From PHAA01 sp964494735 (GTDB taxonomy: Bacteria; Bacillota; Syntrophomonadia; Syntrophomonadales; Syntrophomonadaceae), in the NCBI GenBank assembly GCA_964494735.1, contig CAZBSD010000063.1:1-8268 (forward strand): 8,268 nucleotides of DNA, written 5' to 3'. A model generated the notes under the pieces. That model saw only the letters and a program-made list of their open reading frames with translations, did not search any database and was not told where the DNA came from. The position numbers and the translations under genes were made by a program. This document shows, one piece after another, positions 1-6,490 of the stretch. Numbering within the stretch: the stretch's first letter is position 1; every line of letters begins with the position of its first letter.

Positions 1-23
1 GGGAGAGTAGGTCGTCGCCAGGA
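1..23 (+). rRNA. rrf: 5S ribosomal RNA, 3' end (partial)
   Basis: The first bases, GGGAGAGTAGGTCG followed by TCGCCAGGA, match the conserved 3' end of bacterial 5S rRNA (the GAGAGTAGG segment followed by the closing strand of helix I, commonly GCCAGG). The rest of the gene lies before the window. It is followed at once by a T-rich run (24-36) that could serve as the 3' end signal. The exact 3' end is uncertain by one or two bases. The call rests on recognition of the conserved end only, because just about 20% of the molecule is visible. Confidence 0.8.
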
Positions 24-165
24 ATTTTTATTTTTCTGGGTTATGGCGTTGTAAGATGTCTTCAGGGATGGACACAAAAGAAGAGAGATAAGCAGAGTCG
101 TGAAACGGTGTGAGGTGGCGGCATGCTGCACGAAATCAATCTAAGAAGCTCCAAAAGAGATGAGA

Positions 166-191
166 TGGAAAGGTCAACAGTATTTCGGACA
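166..191 (-). repeat. Probable terminal inverted repeat of an IS3-family element
   Basis: This segment begins TGGAAAGGTC and ends TTTCGGACA. It lies just outside the stop codon of the transposase fragment, where an IS3-family right end is expected. Terminal TG and an inner GGACA are common in IS3-family ends. The partner left end is not in the window, so the boundary is an inference from position and composition. No target-site duplication can be assessed. Confidence 0.4.
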
Positions 192-196
192 ATCTT

Positions 197-391
197 CTAA
201 GCAACTCTCTGTAGATTATACAACTGCCAGGTTTTCAAGTAGTCGATAGGGCTTAGGTAACCCGGCCGTTTCTGTACTCGTTGGCGATTGTAAAAGGCCT
301 CTATGCATTCGAAGATGGTCTGGCGAGCCTGTTCACTCCTGGGGAGGTAATTTAATGATGAATATGCAATCCTAAAAGTTGGGGGGGACAA
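197..391 (-). pseudogene. IS3-family transposase, C-terminal remnant
   Basis: The 64-residue frame carries the signature C-terminal end of the IS3 OrfB integrase: ARQTIFECIEAFYNRQR followed by GYLSPIDYLKTW. In the family this is the last 45-50 residues of a protein of about 270-300 residues. Similarity begins near residue 11-14 (about base 355). The first residues are probably not transposase but readthrough of adjacent DNA, so the ATG at 391 is accidental. The rest of the transposase, including the DDE residues, is missing. No ribosome binding site was found. The remnant directly abuts the 3' end of the lipid kinase gene (stop at 372-374), and that protein still looks complete. The fragment is presumably inert. 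Confidence 0.8.
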
Positions 392-1274
392 TAATTTTGA
401 GGCAGTGCGGGACGACAGTAATATTTAAGGGATATTCAGGCCCTTTTTCTCCATCAATATCAGTATCATAATTGCTTGGATCACCCTCTAACCGCTCTAT
501 TTTCATGGCGGTGTTCTGAAAATGAATGATACGTTTGTCGCTAATATGCTCACCCCGCAATATCTTAGCAAATACTATCGCCAGTTGGTTAAGATGCATA
601 GGCTTGATGCCCCAAAAGTCAATTTTCCCATCTGTAACTGATGCTGGGCCGCCGATCTTATCAAAGCCACCGGCACCAGGCCCATTGAGCACCAGAAAAA
701 GATAAAAATCATCCTCAAGACTTGACTCAGGAGTTGTTATCCGTAATCGCATGCTGCTGAATCGAGGTATTTCTTGAACTCCTTTGATGTAATAGGCCAT
801 GCGCCCAAAGACGTTTTTTAGACCCAGGTCTATATTATGGGCAACATTGGTGAGCACACCGCCGCTGCATACATTGACAAAAAACCTGTCGTTCACCCGT
901 CCCAGATCTATCCGCTCTATCTTCATCTCACTCAAGCTCTTGATAGCTTCACTTAAGTCCAAAGGTATATTCAAGTATCTGGCTAAATCATTGGAGGTCC
1001 CGGCTGGGATTATACCCAAGGGAATGTCTCGATGGGAATTCAATAATGCATTGGCCACCATGTTAACCGAACCATCGCCTCCTGCAATCAAGACCGCTTC
1101 AAAATCGGAGCAATCAGCATGGTTAATAAAACGGCTAAAATCCTCGCGGCAAGTGGTCCGAAAGAAATGCAGCCGATAGCCCTTGGACTGAAATACATCC
1201 AATGCAAAGTCCAACATTTGCGGAAATGCTCGAAGACCGGCAGATGGATTATAGATACATTGAATATTTTTCAC
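372..1274 (-). CDS. Diacylglycerol kinase-family lipid kinase (YegS/BmrU/DgkB type)
   Basis: This predicted soluble or membrane-associated kinase phosphorylates a lipid hydroxyl, probably diacylglycerol or a related lipid, using ATP. With the GTG start it has 300 residues, the usual family length (DgkB and YegS are about 300). Visible motifs are the N-terminal strand KNIQCIYNPSAG, the nucleotide-binding GGDGSVNMV (65-73), PAGTSNDLAR (90-99), and the C-terminal DIDGE (272-276) before the final beta strand PLNITVVPHCLKIIVP. An ATG 24 bases upstream at 1298 is possible. GTG at 1274 is preferred because AAAGGA lies 8 nt before it, the protein then begins at the conserved strand, and TATAAT-like boxes sit right at the upstream ATG. 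The substrate cannot be read from sequence; DgkB-like lipid recycling and an undecaprenol- or ceramide-like role are both open. Confidence 0.9.
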   Translation of the reverse strand: MKNIQCIYNPSAGLRAFPQMLDFALDVFQSKGYRLHFFRTTCREDFSRFINHADCSDFEAVLIAGGDGSVNMVANALLNSHRDIPLGIIPAGTSNDLARYLNIPLDLSEAIKSLSEMKIERIDLGRVNDRFFVNVCSGGVLTNVAHNIDLGLKNVFGRMAYYIKGVQEIPRFSSMRLRITTPESSLEDDFYLFLVLNGPGAGGFDKIGGPASVTDGKIDFWGIKPMHLNQLAIVFAKILRGEHISDKRIIHFQNTAMKIERLEGDPSNYDTDIDGEKGPEYPLNITVVPHCLKIIVPPNF

Positions 1275-1301
1275 GCCCGTCATCCTTTCCAAGGCCATTG
1301 C

Positions 1302-1316
1302 ATTATATGTATTATA
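1302..1316 (-). promoter_or_regulatory. Tandem -10-like boxes for the lipid kinase gene
   Basis: Read on the minus strand, two perfect TATAAT hexamers occur at 1316-1311 and 1307-1302, just upstream of the lipid kinase start. No good -35 box is found; the best at proper spacing from the second is CTGGAA. Because the preceding gene ends in a strong terminator, a promoter is expected here. A start point near 1295 would place the ATG at 1298 outside the mRNA, supporting the GTG start. Confidence 0.4.
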
Positions 1317-1376
1317 ACTATAAATTCCAGGATCTCAGTATTTGGTGAAGTAAAACATTGATTCAACCAATATACC

Positions 1377-1410
1377 AAAAAAGGGCGGGATTGAAACATC
1401 AATCCCGCCC
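1377..1410 (-). terminator. Intrinsic terminator of the aminotransferase gene
   Basis: A perfect 12-bp inverted repeat, GGGCGGGATTGA (1383-1394) and TCAATCCCGCCC (1399-1410), has a 4-nt loop. On the minus strand it is followed immediately by six T residues (1382-1377). It begins 17 bases after the aminotransferase stop codon. This is a canonical Rho-independent terminator separating the aminotransferase from the downstream lipid kinase. Confidence 0.95.
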
Positions 1411-1426
1411 TACCAAGCCTTATCTA

Positions 1427-2491
1427 CTATTTAACTCGGACTATCCAGGCAAATTCATCGTCCACAGTACCATTCTGAATTCCGGTGATGGTATCATATA
1501 CTTTTGCCGAAATTGGGCCAATCCTACCTTCGTTGATAGAGATTACCTGCCCGCCATAATTGAGCTCTCCGATAGGAGATATTACCGCCGCGGTGCCTGT
1601 CCCGAATGCTTCATCCAACTTACCTTGGGCGTGGGCACCGTAGACCTCCTGTATGCTGAGGCGTCTTTCCTCAACCGGGACTCCCCAGTGTTTTAGCAGT
1701 TTTATGGTAGAATCGCGGGTAATCCCAGCTAGTATGCTACCCTCAAGGGCCGGTGTAACTACTACACCATCGATTTTAAAGAAGACATTCATGGTTCCGA
1801 CTTCTTCGATGTATTTTTTTTCTACTCCATCCAGCCATAATACCTGGGTGTAACCTCTTTCGTGTGCTACTTCCTGGGCTTTGATGCTGGCGGCATAATT
1901 ACCGGGGGTTTTGGTAAAGCCCAGTCCCCCTTTAACTGCCCTTACGTACTCTTCTTCAACATAGATCTTAACCGGATTCATTCCCTCTGGGTAATAAGCT
2001 CCCACCGGCGACATAATGACCATGAAATAATATTTATAAGACGGTCTCACTCCCAGATATGGATCGCTGGCAAAAACGAAAGGTCTTATATAGAGGGATG
2101 TTCCTTCGGCTGCCGGTATCCAGCCCTGGTCAATATCGACCAGTTTCCTGATAGCTTCGACTGCGAAATCAACATCCAGACGAGGAATACACAGCCGATC
2201 GTTGGAGATATTCATTCGTTCCATATTGGAATAAGGACGGAACAATTGGATATGGCCATCCCCAGTCTTATAGGCTTTGAGGCCTTCAAAAGTAGCCTGG
2301 CCATAGTGAAGAACCATAACCGAAGGATCGAGAGGCACGGCCCCATAAGGTACAATTCGAGGATCAAACCAGCCTCTGCCTTCTTCATAATCCATGACGA
2401 ACATATGGTCAGTAAAAATCTGTCCGAATCCCAGCGAAGAAGAATCGGGCTTTGGTTTTGGCGCTTGGTTTTTCTCAATCCTAATCTCCAT
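1427..2491 (-). CDS. ilvE: Branched-chain amino acid aminotransferase
   Basis: This PLP enzyme transfers the amino group between glutamate and the keto acids of leucine, isoleucine and valine. It is the last step of their synthesis and the first of their breakdown, in the cytoplasm. The 354 residues belong to fold-type IV, in the longer eukaryote/Bacillus-like BCAT branch (usual length about 340-365). Visible marks are PKPDSSSLGFGQIFTDHMF near the N-terminus, LHYGQATFEGLKAY (61-74), the PLP lysine expected in GFTKTPGNYA (K194), and YIEEVGTMNVFF, whose E230 should face the PLP pyridine nitrogen. GTGTAAVISPIG (298-309) is the phosphate-side loop. The ATG at 2491 matches family starts; a longer frame to 2545 adds 18 unconserved residues. 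GAGGAG lies 13 nt upstream of 2491, slightly long. A strong terminator follows, so it appears monocistronic. Confidence 0.96.
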   Translation of the reverse strand: MEIRIEKNQAPKPKPDSSSLGFGQIFTDHMFVMDYEEGRGWFDPRIVPYGAVPLDPSVMVLHYGQATFEGLKAYKTGDGHIQLFRPYSNMERMNISNDRLCIPRLDVDFAVEAIRKLVDIDQGWIPAAEGTSLYIRPFVFASDPYLGVRPSYKYYFMVIMSPVGAYYPEGMNPVKIYVEEEYVRAVKGGLGFTKTPGNYAASIKAQEVAHERGYTQVLWLDGVEKKYIEEVGTMNVFFKIDGVVVTPALEGSILAGITRDSTIKLLKHWGVPVEERRLSIQEVYGAHAQGKLDEAFGTGTAAVISPIGELNYGGQVISINEGRIGPISAKVYDTITGIQNGTVDDEFAWIVRVK

Positions 2492-2560
2492 ACTATGTAT
2501 CCATCTCCTCTTATTAATATACTGCCGGCCTTTAACGGGCAACATTGACTACTAACATAC

Positions 2561-2591
2561 ATTATAAAAAATATTGGTATTAATTGACCAA
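2561..2591 (-). promoter_or_regulatory. Possible promoter of the aminotransferase gene
   Basis: On the minus strand a perfect TATAAT (2566-2561) sits 69 bases before the start codon. The best -35 candidate is TTGGTC (2591-2586) with a 19-nt spacer, which is weak. The 218 bases between the winged-helix gene and ilvE hold no other clear signal. No T-box or leucine-rich leader peptide was recognised. Confidence 0.3.
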
Positions 2592-2709
2592 AAACTTTTT
2601 GTATACATACATCACCAAAAATCAAAGATGCACTCGCAACAGTTGCTCCATTCATAAATATTGGGAAGCATTTATAAAATCCCCGACCGGCTACAACAAA
2701 TTGCCAATA

Positions 2710-2886
2710 CTATTTGGCCTGGTAATAACAGCGTTTGGGGGAATCCAACAATTCAGCCGCTTTCAGTTTCTTGATGATCTTGTCTACGTCCTTTTTATCC
2801 AGGCCGGTCAAATCAGCCACATCCTTCGCAGTCAGTGGTCGGGATTCTTGCTTGAAGACTGCCGATACTTTACTCTCATTGTCCAC
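2710..2886 (-). CDS. Small winged helix-turn-helix regulator-like protein
   Basis: This is a 58-residue protein starting at GTG (2886-2884) with GAGAGGGG 9 nt upstream. The order of elements is a first helix (NESKVSAVFKQESRP), then LTAKDVADLTGLDKKDVDKIIKKLKAAELL, which is a textbook helix-turn-helix with a recognition helix at about 30-42. It ends in a short wing, SPKRCYYQAK. The final S-P-K-R-C-Y motif recurs in small stand-alone winged-helix proteins of Clostridia and archaea, as far as I recall. The protein is complete, with no sensor or effector domain, so it may bind DNA as a dimer or act with a partner. Its promoter is back to back with the one leading to the PHA genes, which makes PHA control a candidate role; this is inference from position only. 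No terminator was seen after the stop. Confidence 0.8.
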   Translation of the reverse strand: MDNESKVSAVFKQESRPLTAKDVADLTGLDKKDVDKIIKKLKAAELLDSPKRCYYQAK

Positions 2887-2919
2887 CTATATCCGCCCCT
2901 CTCGTTTTATAGTTACATA

Positions 2920-2949
2920 AATATATAAAACATTATCGTTTCGTGTCAA
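2920..2949 (-). promoter_or_regulatory. Sigma-A-type promoter of the winged-helix gene
   Basis: On the minus strand a perfect TTGACA (2949-2944) is followed, after 18 nt, by TATATT (2925-2920), five of six matches to TATAAT. An overlapping TATATA at a 16-nt spacing is an alternative. The predicted transcript starts about 25-30 nt before the GTG codon, leaving just enough room for the ribosome binding site. Confidence 0.7.
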
Positions 2950-2990
2950 CCTTTTGGATAATAAATAGCCGCCAAACCGATTGTCTGCGC

Positions 2991-3019
2991 TTGCGAGCAG
3001 TGGTATTAATTGGTATAAT
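2991..3019 (+). promoter_or_regulatory. Sigma-A-type promoter directed toward the PHA operon
   Basis: TTGCGA (2991-2996) and a perfect TATAAT (3014-3019) are separated by the optimal 17 nt. This promoter points away from the winged-helix gene promoter, with only about 40 bases between the two -35 boxes. The first credible downstream gene is phaP, about 385 bases away, so the transcript would have a long untranslated leader, unless a closer promoter exists or this one makes a separate small RNA. Confidence 0.6.
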
Positions 3020-3409
3020 AATCAAGATATTGCTTGTTAGATAATCTGTGGTCAATATTATTCGGCTTAACCTATTAGAAGCAGCCGGGTAGACACAAAA
3101 TACTGGTTTCATTAGATACTTACATTTCATTTCGATCGCTTTTACAGTTGGTTGGTTACCGTATCCATTTGTAGCTGGAAACTGGCAAAAAGTACTTCCC
3201 AAACATTCACTGCATAAAATCTACATTATACTGACTATACTTTTAATCAGGTGAGCTTCTGTTGGCTCGGCATAACCTTTCCGTGCTGATACAGCAGTTA
3301 CCAAAGAACCGAGATCTGTAAAGGGGGGAGTCATGGCTTACCCCTATAGGGTAATGAATTGCAGGCATATATTTATCACAAAAATATACGGATAGGGAGG
3401 AAATAGCAG
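3020..3409 (+). other. Long gene-free leader upstream of phaP
   Basis: No convincing protein gene is seen on either strand here. It holds two TATACT boxes (3227-3232, 3236-3241) lacking good -35 partners. It also holds a nested set of inverted segments: CTCGG (3266-3270) with CCGAG (3309-3313), enclosing TGCTG-ATA-CAGCA (3284-3296). Nearer the gene is TTACCC (3338-3343) with GGGTAA (3349-3354). These could form leader RNA structure or an operator. I do not recognise a known riboswitch class in it. Confidence 0.4.
3333..3395 (+). other. Possible 20-codon leader peptide frame before phaP
   Basis: A GGGGGGAG run (3323-3330) precedes an ATG at 3333 that opens a frame of 20 codons ending at TAG (3393-3395). 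The stop overlaps the phaP ribosome binding site AGGGAGG (3394-3400). That arrangement would allow translational coupling. The spacing from purine run to ATG is short (2 nt from its end) and the peptide has no recognisable feature, so it may be chance. Confidence 0.2.
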
Positions 3410-3760
3410 ATGGCAGATAATAAGGAAAACATGGCTAAAAGTTTTAACATGATGGAGAATTCCATGGATAAAATGTGGGACATGTGGATGGTAGGGCTGG
3501 GCAGTATTTCATGGGCTCAAGAGCAAATGGAGCATATGACCAGGAAACAACTGGACCAGAATAAAGCGGCCCGAGAAGAGATGATAAAACTGGTGGAAGA
3601 CCTGGCCAAACAGACTCGCCGCAATCAAGAACAATTTCAAAAAATGGTTGAAGAAGCTGTTATCAGCACCTATGACCAGATCAATGTTGCCAATCATCAG
3701 ATAATGCAGGATCTGACCAAGAAAGTGGATGATCTGGCCAAAAAGGTGGAAAAAAAATAG
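3410..3760 (+). CDS. phaP: Phasin-like PHA granule protein
   Basis: This 116-residue, mostly helical, charged protein probably coats PHA granules and regulates their number and size. The middle region WDMWMVGLGSISWAQEQM followed by EHMTRKQLDQNKAAREEM has the amphipathic layout of Bacillus PhaP (an aromatic start, then a Q/K/E-rich helix). The last 16 residues, LTKKVDDLAKKVEKK, form a lysine-rich heptad coiled coil. It has no signal peptide, membrane segment or cysteine. The ATG is supported by AGGGAGG 9 nt upstream. It is first in the phaP-phaR-phaC cluster, with 78 bases before phaR. Assignment rests on composition and context more than on sharp motifs; a second, short PhaR/PhaE-like partner is possible. 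Confidence 0.7.
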   Translation: MADNKENMAKSFNMMENSMDKMWDMWMVGLGSISWAQEQMEHMTRKQLDQNKAAREEMIKLVEDLAKQTRRNQEQFQKMVEEAVISTYDQINVANHQIMQDLTKKVDDLAKKVEKK

Positions 3761-3838
3761 ATTCATTTCGGTCGCATACATTAAATTATACTGCGGCTAT
3801 AATATGGAACAAATCAGGCACAAGAAAGAGGTGTTGGC

Positions 3839-4468
3839 GTGGCCACTGAAAAGAACCGGGAAAAGGACAGCCCTAAAGAAGACAAACAGAAACAGATATT
3901 GGATTTTGCCGAGGCATGGAAGAAGATGTATTTTGATAGTGAAGCCACTCTGGCCAAAGCGGTCGACGAGTATGTGGCGGGAGATAGTTTTACGTCTTTC
4001 CTGGAGAAAATGGGAGCCGAATACTTATCGTTTTATAAGACCAACAACCAGAACATGGAGAGGTTTTTCGCCAATAGTCCGGTGCCGTCCAAGAAGGATA
4101 TCGCCCGGGTGGCAGAACTGGTGATAAATATAGAGGAGAAAGTCGAAAACCTTGATATGGGAGTATCAGCTGGATTTAACAGCTTGGCTGAAAACATGAT
4201 GAGATTAGTGGAATTCCAGGCGGTTTTGAAAGATGAGATAATATCGTTACGGCAAGAGGTGCAGGCGCTGCAGAAACAACTGCAGTCGGAGCGACCGCTG
4301 GCATCGAGCGGGGACGGCAAGCAAGTTACCCGGACCAGAAGCCGGAAGGCGGAAAGTAACCCCCCACCAGAAGACATCAATAACGCTGTCGCCAAGAATG
4401 ACACCGCTGCAAACACTGGCGATGGGGCTCGCCCCAGGAGGCGCAAAAAGAGCATCGACCAAGGATAA
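3839..4468 (+). CDS. phaR: PHA synthase accessory subunit PhaR (class IV; PhaE-like)
   Basis: This noncatalytic subunit pairs with PhaC to give active PHA synthase at the granule surface. The 209 residues start at GTG, with AGAGG about 6 nt upstream. The order resembles Bacillus PhaR: DFAEAWKKMYFDSE near the N-terminus (22-35), a helical segment with EKMGAEYLSFYKTNNQNMERFF, then the most conserved part PSKKDIARVAELVINIEEKVENLD (83-106). A predicted coiled coil follows (about 128-150). The tail from about 155 is unusual: low-complexity, basic and proline-rich (RTRSRK, then ARPRRRKKS), much like the basic tails of phasins or DNA-binding proteins. It may mediate granule-nucleoid contact (inference). 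A TATAAT at 3798-3803 lies just upstream, but with a poor -35. The name PhaR here means the synthase subunit, not the repressor of the same name. Confidence 0.85.
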   Translation: MATEKNREKDSPKEDKQKQILDFAEAWKKMYFDSEATLAKAVDEYVAGDSFTSFLEKMGAEYLSFYKTNNQNMERFFANSPVPSKKDIARVAELVINIEEKVENLDMGVSAGFNSLAENMMRLVEFQAVLKDEIISLRQEVQALQKQLQSERPLASSGDGKQVTRTRSRKAESNPPPEDINNAVAKNDTAANTGDGARPRRRKKSIDQG

Positions 4469-4543
4469 CCGGCTGAGTTGGGTGTTATGCTTCTTCGAGC
4501 CCTGATGCGGAAACTATTAATCTATAGATGTGATTCCCTTGAA

Positions 4544-4563
4544 CGGGTAGACGGTTCTGCCCG
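4544..4563 (+). other. Hairpin between phaR and phaC
   Basis: CGGGTAGA (4544-4551) can pair with TCTGCCCG (4556-4563) around a CGGT loop, with one G-T pair in the 8-bp stem. It sits in the 184-base gap between phaR and phaC and is not followed by a T run, so it is unlikely to stop transcription fully. It could be an mRNA processing or stability element that sets the ratio of the two subunits. No separate gene was found in this gap. Confidence 0.35.
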
Positions 4564-4652
4564 CTGGAACCAGACTAACAACTTGAGTGGTGATAGCGAA
4601 TCCAACCACGACAGCCTAAAAGAAGATTAAGGAAACTAGGAGGGATTGAGCT

Positions 4653-5750
4653 TTGGCAAAACAAAAGGCCATAACGGGTTCAGCCGATGAGGTTGGCTTT
4701 CAGTTACGGGAGAGCTATGACCGTCTGTTGGAAAGCACCAAGAAGACAGCCGAGATTCTGACTTTTGATCCGTGGCCTCAGACTGGTTGCACTCCCAAAG
4801 AAGTGATTTGGCGTAAGAACAAATCCAAACTATACCACTATTATTCTGGCAAGGATCCAATCCATCGGATTCCAGTGCTGTTTACTTATGCTTTGATCAA
4901 CAAGGCCTATATACTTGATCTGAGCCCGGGAATGAGTATGGTGGAGCATCTGGTCAATGATGGTTTTGACGTCTACCTGTTGGAGTGGGGCGAATTTGAA
5001 TGGGAGGATCGTAATCTTGCTTACGATGATTTCGTTTACGAGTATATCGCCCGGGCGGTCCAAAAGGTTTGCCAGAAGACCAACAGCACGGAAATAACTA
5101 TCATTGGCTATTGCATGGGTGGGACCATGACCGCTATGTATGCCTCGCTGTTCCACAAACCCAAACTGAGGAATTTTGTGCTAATGGCTTCCCCGATAGA
5201 TTTTGAGGATTCGGGTCTGACTACCAAGTGGCTCAACACCGCCTTCGGTGACGATGTGGATAAAGTGGTCGATACTTTCGAATTGATACCCAAGGAGTTT
5301 GTAGATACCGGGTTGAAAATGCTCCGACCGGTTAACAACTTCATCGGTACTTACAGCCGGTTGTGGAAGATGGTTGATGAAGGCAAGGATGTATATTCGT
5401 GGAAGGTTCTGAACAAATGGGTGGATGACAATCTGAACTTCCCTGGAGGGGCATACCGGCAATGGATTAACCAGTTATATAAACAAAACCGGTTGGTCAA
5501 AGGGGAATTCTTTCTGAGGGGCAACCTCATTGACCTGAGCCGTATAGATGCCAACCTGTTGGCTCTGGCCGGAATAAATGATCACATTGTGCAGCCCCGC
5601 CAGGTGAATGTGGCTCTGGACGTCTTCTCCTCCCAAGACAAGACCTATTACGAATATCCTATCGGACACGGTGGCTTGGTATTCGGCAAAGTCGCCAAGG
5701 AACAGGTTTATCCCCAACTGAGCGCCTGGTTGGCGACCAGATCAGATTAG
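4653..5750 (+). CDS. phaC: Poly(R)-hydroxyalkanoate synthase catalytic subunit (class III/IV)
   Basis: This enzyme polymerises (R)-3-hydroxyacyl-CoA into PHA, releasing CoA, at the granule surface. The 365 residues match the short class III/IV PhaC (about 355-365) rather than class I/II (about 560-600). It has an alpha/beta hydrolase fold with the lipase-like box GYCMGG (152-157). The triad is C154, D310 in AGINDHIV, and H339 in PIGHGG. Other family marks are FTYALINKAYILDL (77-90), DVYLLEWGEFEWEDR (106-120) and the tryptophan-rich cap region near 240-275. The start is TTG at 4653, with AGGAGG 9 nt upstream, and gives a family-like N-terminus. Its partner is PhaR, encoded 184 bases upstream. 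A stable hairpin follows the stop codon. Confidence 0.97.
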   Translation: MAKQKAITGSADEVGFQLRESYDRLLESTKKTAEILTFDPWPQTGCTPKEVIWRKNKSKLYHYYSGKDPIHRIPVLFTYALINKAYILDLSPGMSMVEHLVNDGFDVYLLEWGEFEWEDRNLAYDDFVYEYIARAVQKVCQKTNSTEITIIGYCMGGTMTAMYASLFHKPKLRNFVLMASPIDFEDSGLTTKWLNTAFGDDVDKVVDTFELIPKEFVDTGLKMLRPVNNFIGTYSRLWKMVDEGKDVYSWKVLNKWVDDNLNFPGGAYRQWINQLYKQNRLVKGEFFLRGNLIDLSRIDANLLALAGINDHIVQPRQVNVALDVFSSQDKTYYEYPIGHGGLVFGKVAKEQVYPQLSAWLATRSD

Positions 5751-5783
5751 AAGTCAAACATAAAACCGGTTAAAGCTGAGTGA

Positions 5784-5808
5784 TGAGGGGGGCGTATCGC
5801 CCCCCTCA
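5784..5808 (+). terminator. GC-rich hairpin after phaC (terminator-like, no T run)
   Basis: TGAGGGGGGCG (5784-5794) and CGCCCCCCTCA (5798-5808) form a perfect 11-bp stem with a 3-nt loop, 33 bases after the phaC stop. It is not followed by T residues but runs directly into the repeat element, sharing its first two bases. It probably marks the end of the PHA operon, with or without help from the T run in the repeat (5915-5920). Confidence 0.6.
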
Positions 5809-5959
5809 GACCGTTGAAAAAGGCCTATAGCTGCGTTAATACGGAATCCCGGTTCAATCGACGTACCTCATGTATGCTTTAATCACGGGGCTCCCGAATG
5901 CCTTGCTCTAAGCCTTTTTTGCTCGGTCGGCCTGAATGTATATTGTTTGACATCGTGAC
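5807..5959 (+). repeat. Intergenic structured repeat, copy 1
   Basis: This 153-bp segment aligns without gaps to 6491-6643 with 10 differences; only 6 fall in its first 134 bp. It has outer inverted arms GACCG (5809-5813) with CGGTC (5924-5928) and AAAAAGGC (5817-5824) with GCCTTTTT (5912-5919). Inside are CCCGGT (5848-5853) with ACGGGG (5885-5890), one mismatch, and an apical CGTAC-CTCAT-GTATG (5862-5876) kept by a G-T pair. It contains no protein gene. It fills most of the gap between phaC and mscL, where the only other signals are two hairpins and a promoter. Confidence 0.9.
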
Positions 5960-5979
5960 GGGGGCGAACCGCCCCCGTC
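5957..5979 (+). terminator. GC-rich hairpin at the right edge of repeat copy 1
   Basis: GACGGGGGCG (5957-5966) and CGCCCCCGTC (5970-5979) form a perfect 10-bp stem with an AAC loop. No T run follows on the plus strand (TAAGTTG), and none on the minus strand. The copy 2 repeat is likewise followed by a GAC-initial hairpin (6641 onward). It may be a transcription barrier or RNA end-protecting stem rather than a classic terminator. Confidence 0.45.
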
Positions 5980-6041
5980 TAAGTTGAGTGGATTTGTATG
6001 TGTATGGTACAGATCCCCGGGCTTTGGTTATGGGATAGGGA

Positions 6042-6070
6042 TTGTACAAATTTTGCATATATTTTATATT
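6042..6070 (+). promoter_or_regulatory. Probable promoter of mscL
   Basis: TTGTAC (6042-6047) and TATATT (6065-6070) are spaced by 17 nt in an AT-rich stretch 37 bases before the mscL start codon. The -35 matches only the TTG half. Because stable hairpins separate mscL from phaC, a private promoter is expected here. Confidence 0.5.
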
Positions 6071-6106
6071 AGGTAATAAACAAGATTGGAAGGGAGTTGG
6101 TCGGCT

Positions 6107-6481
<375 letters not shown>

Positions 6482-6490
6482 ATTTTAGAT

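Noticed and set aside
799..1361. Plus-strand frames opposite the lipid kinase gene
   Set aside because: The opposite strand encodes clear lipid kinase motifs; the plus frames have none.
1862..2548. A 228-codon plus-strand open frame opposite the aminotransferase gene
   Set aside because: It is fully antisense to a well-supported ilvE, has no family motifs, and its composition is that of a mirrored coding strand.
2212..2655. A 147-codon minus-strand frame overlapping the start of ilvE in another frame
   Set aside because: Most of it lies inside ilvE out of frame, and the part upstream shows no domain or usable ribosome binding site.
2492..2709. T-box or leader-peptide attenuator controlling ilvE
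   Set aside because: No conserved T-box sequence, no terminator/antiterminator pair and no run of Leu, Ile or Val codons was seen.
2933..3202. An 89-codon minus-strand frame in the gap before phaP
   Set aside because: It crosses both divergent promoters, has no ribosome binding site, and the translation has no recognisable pattern.
3261..3285. Sigma-54 promoter (TTGGCTCG) upstream of phaP
   Set aside because: The required GC at the -12 position with the fixed spacing from GG is absent.
4033..4455. Minus-strand frames of 140 and 71 codons over phaR
   Set aside because: They are antisense shadows of the GC-rich phaR tail with no supporting signals.
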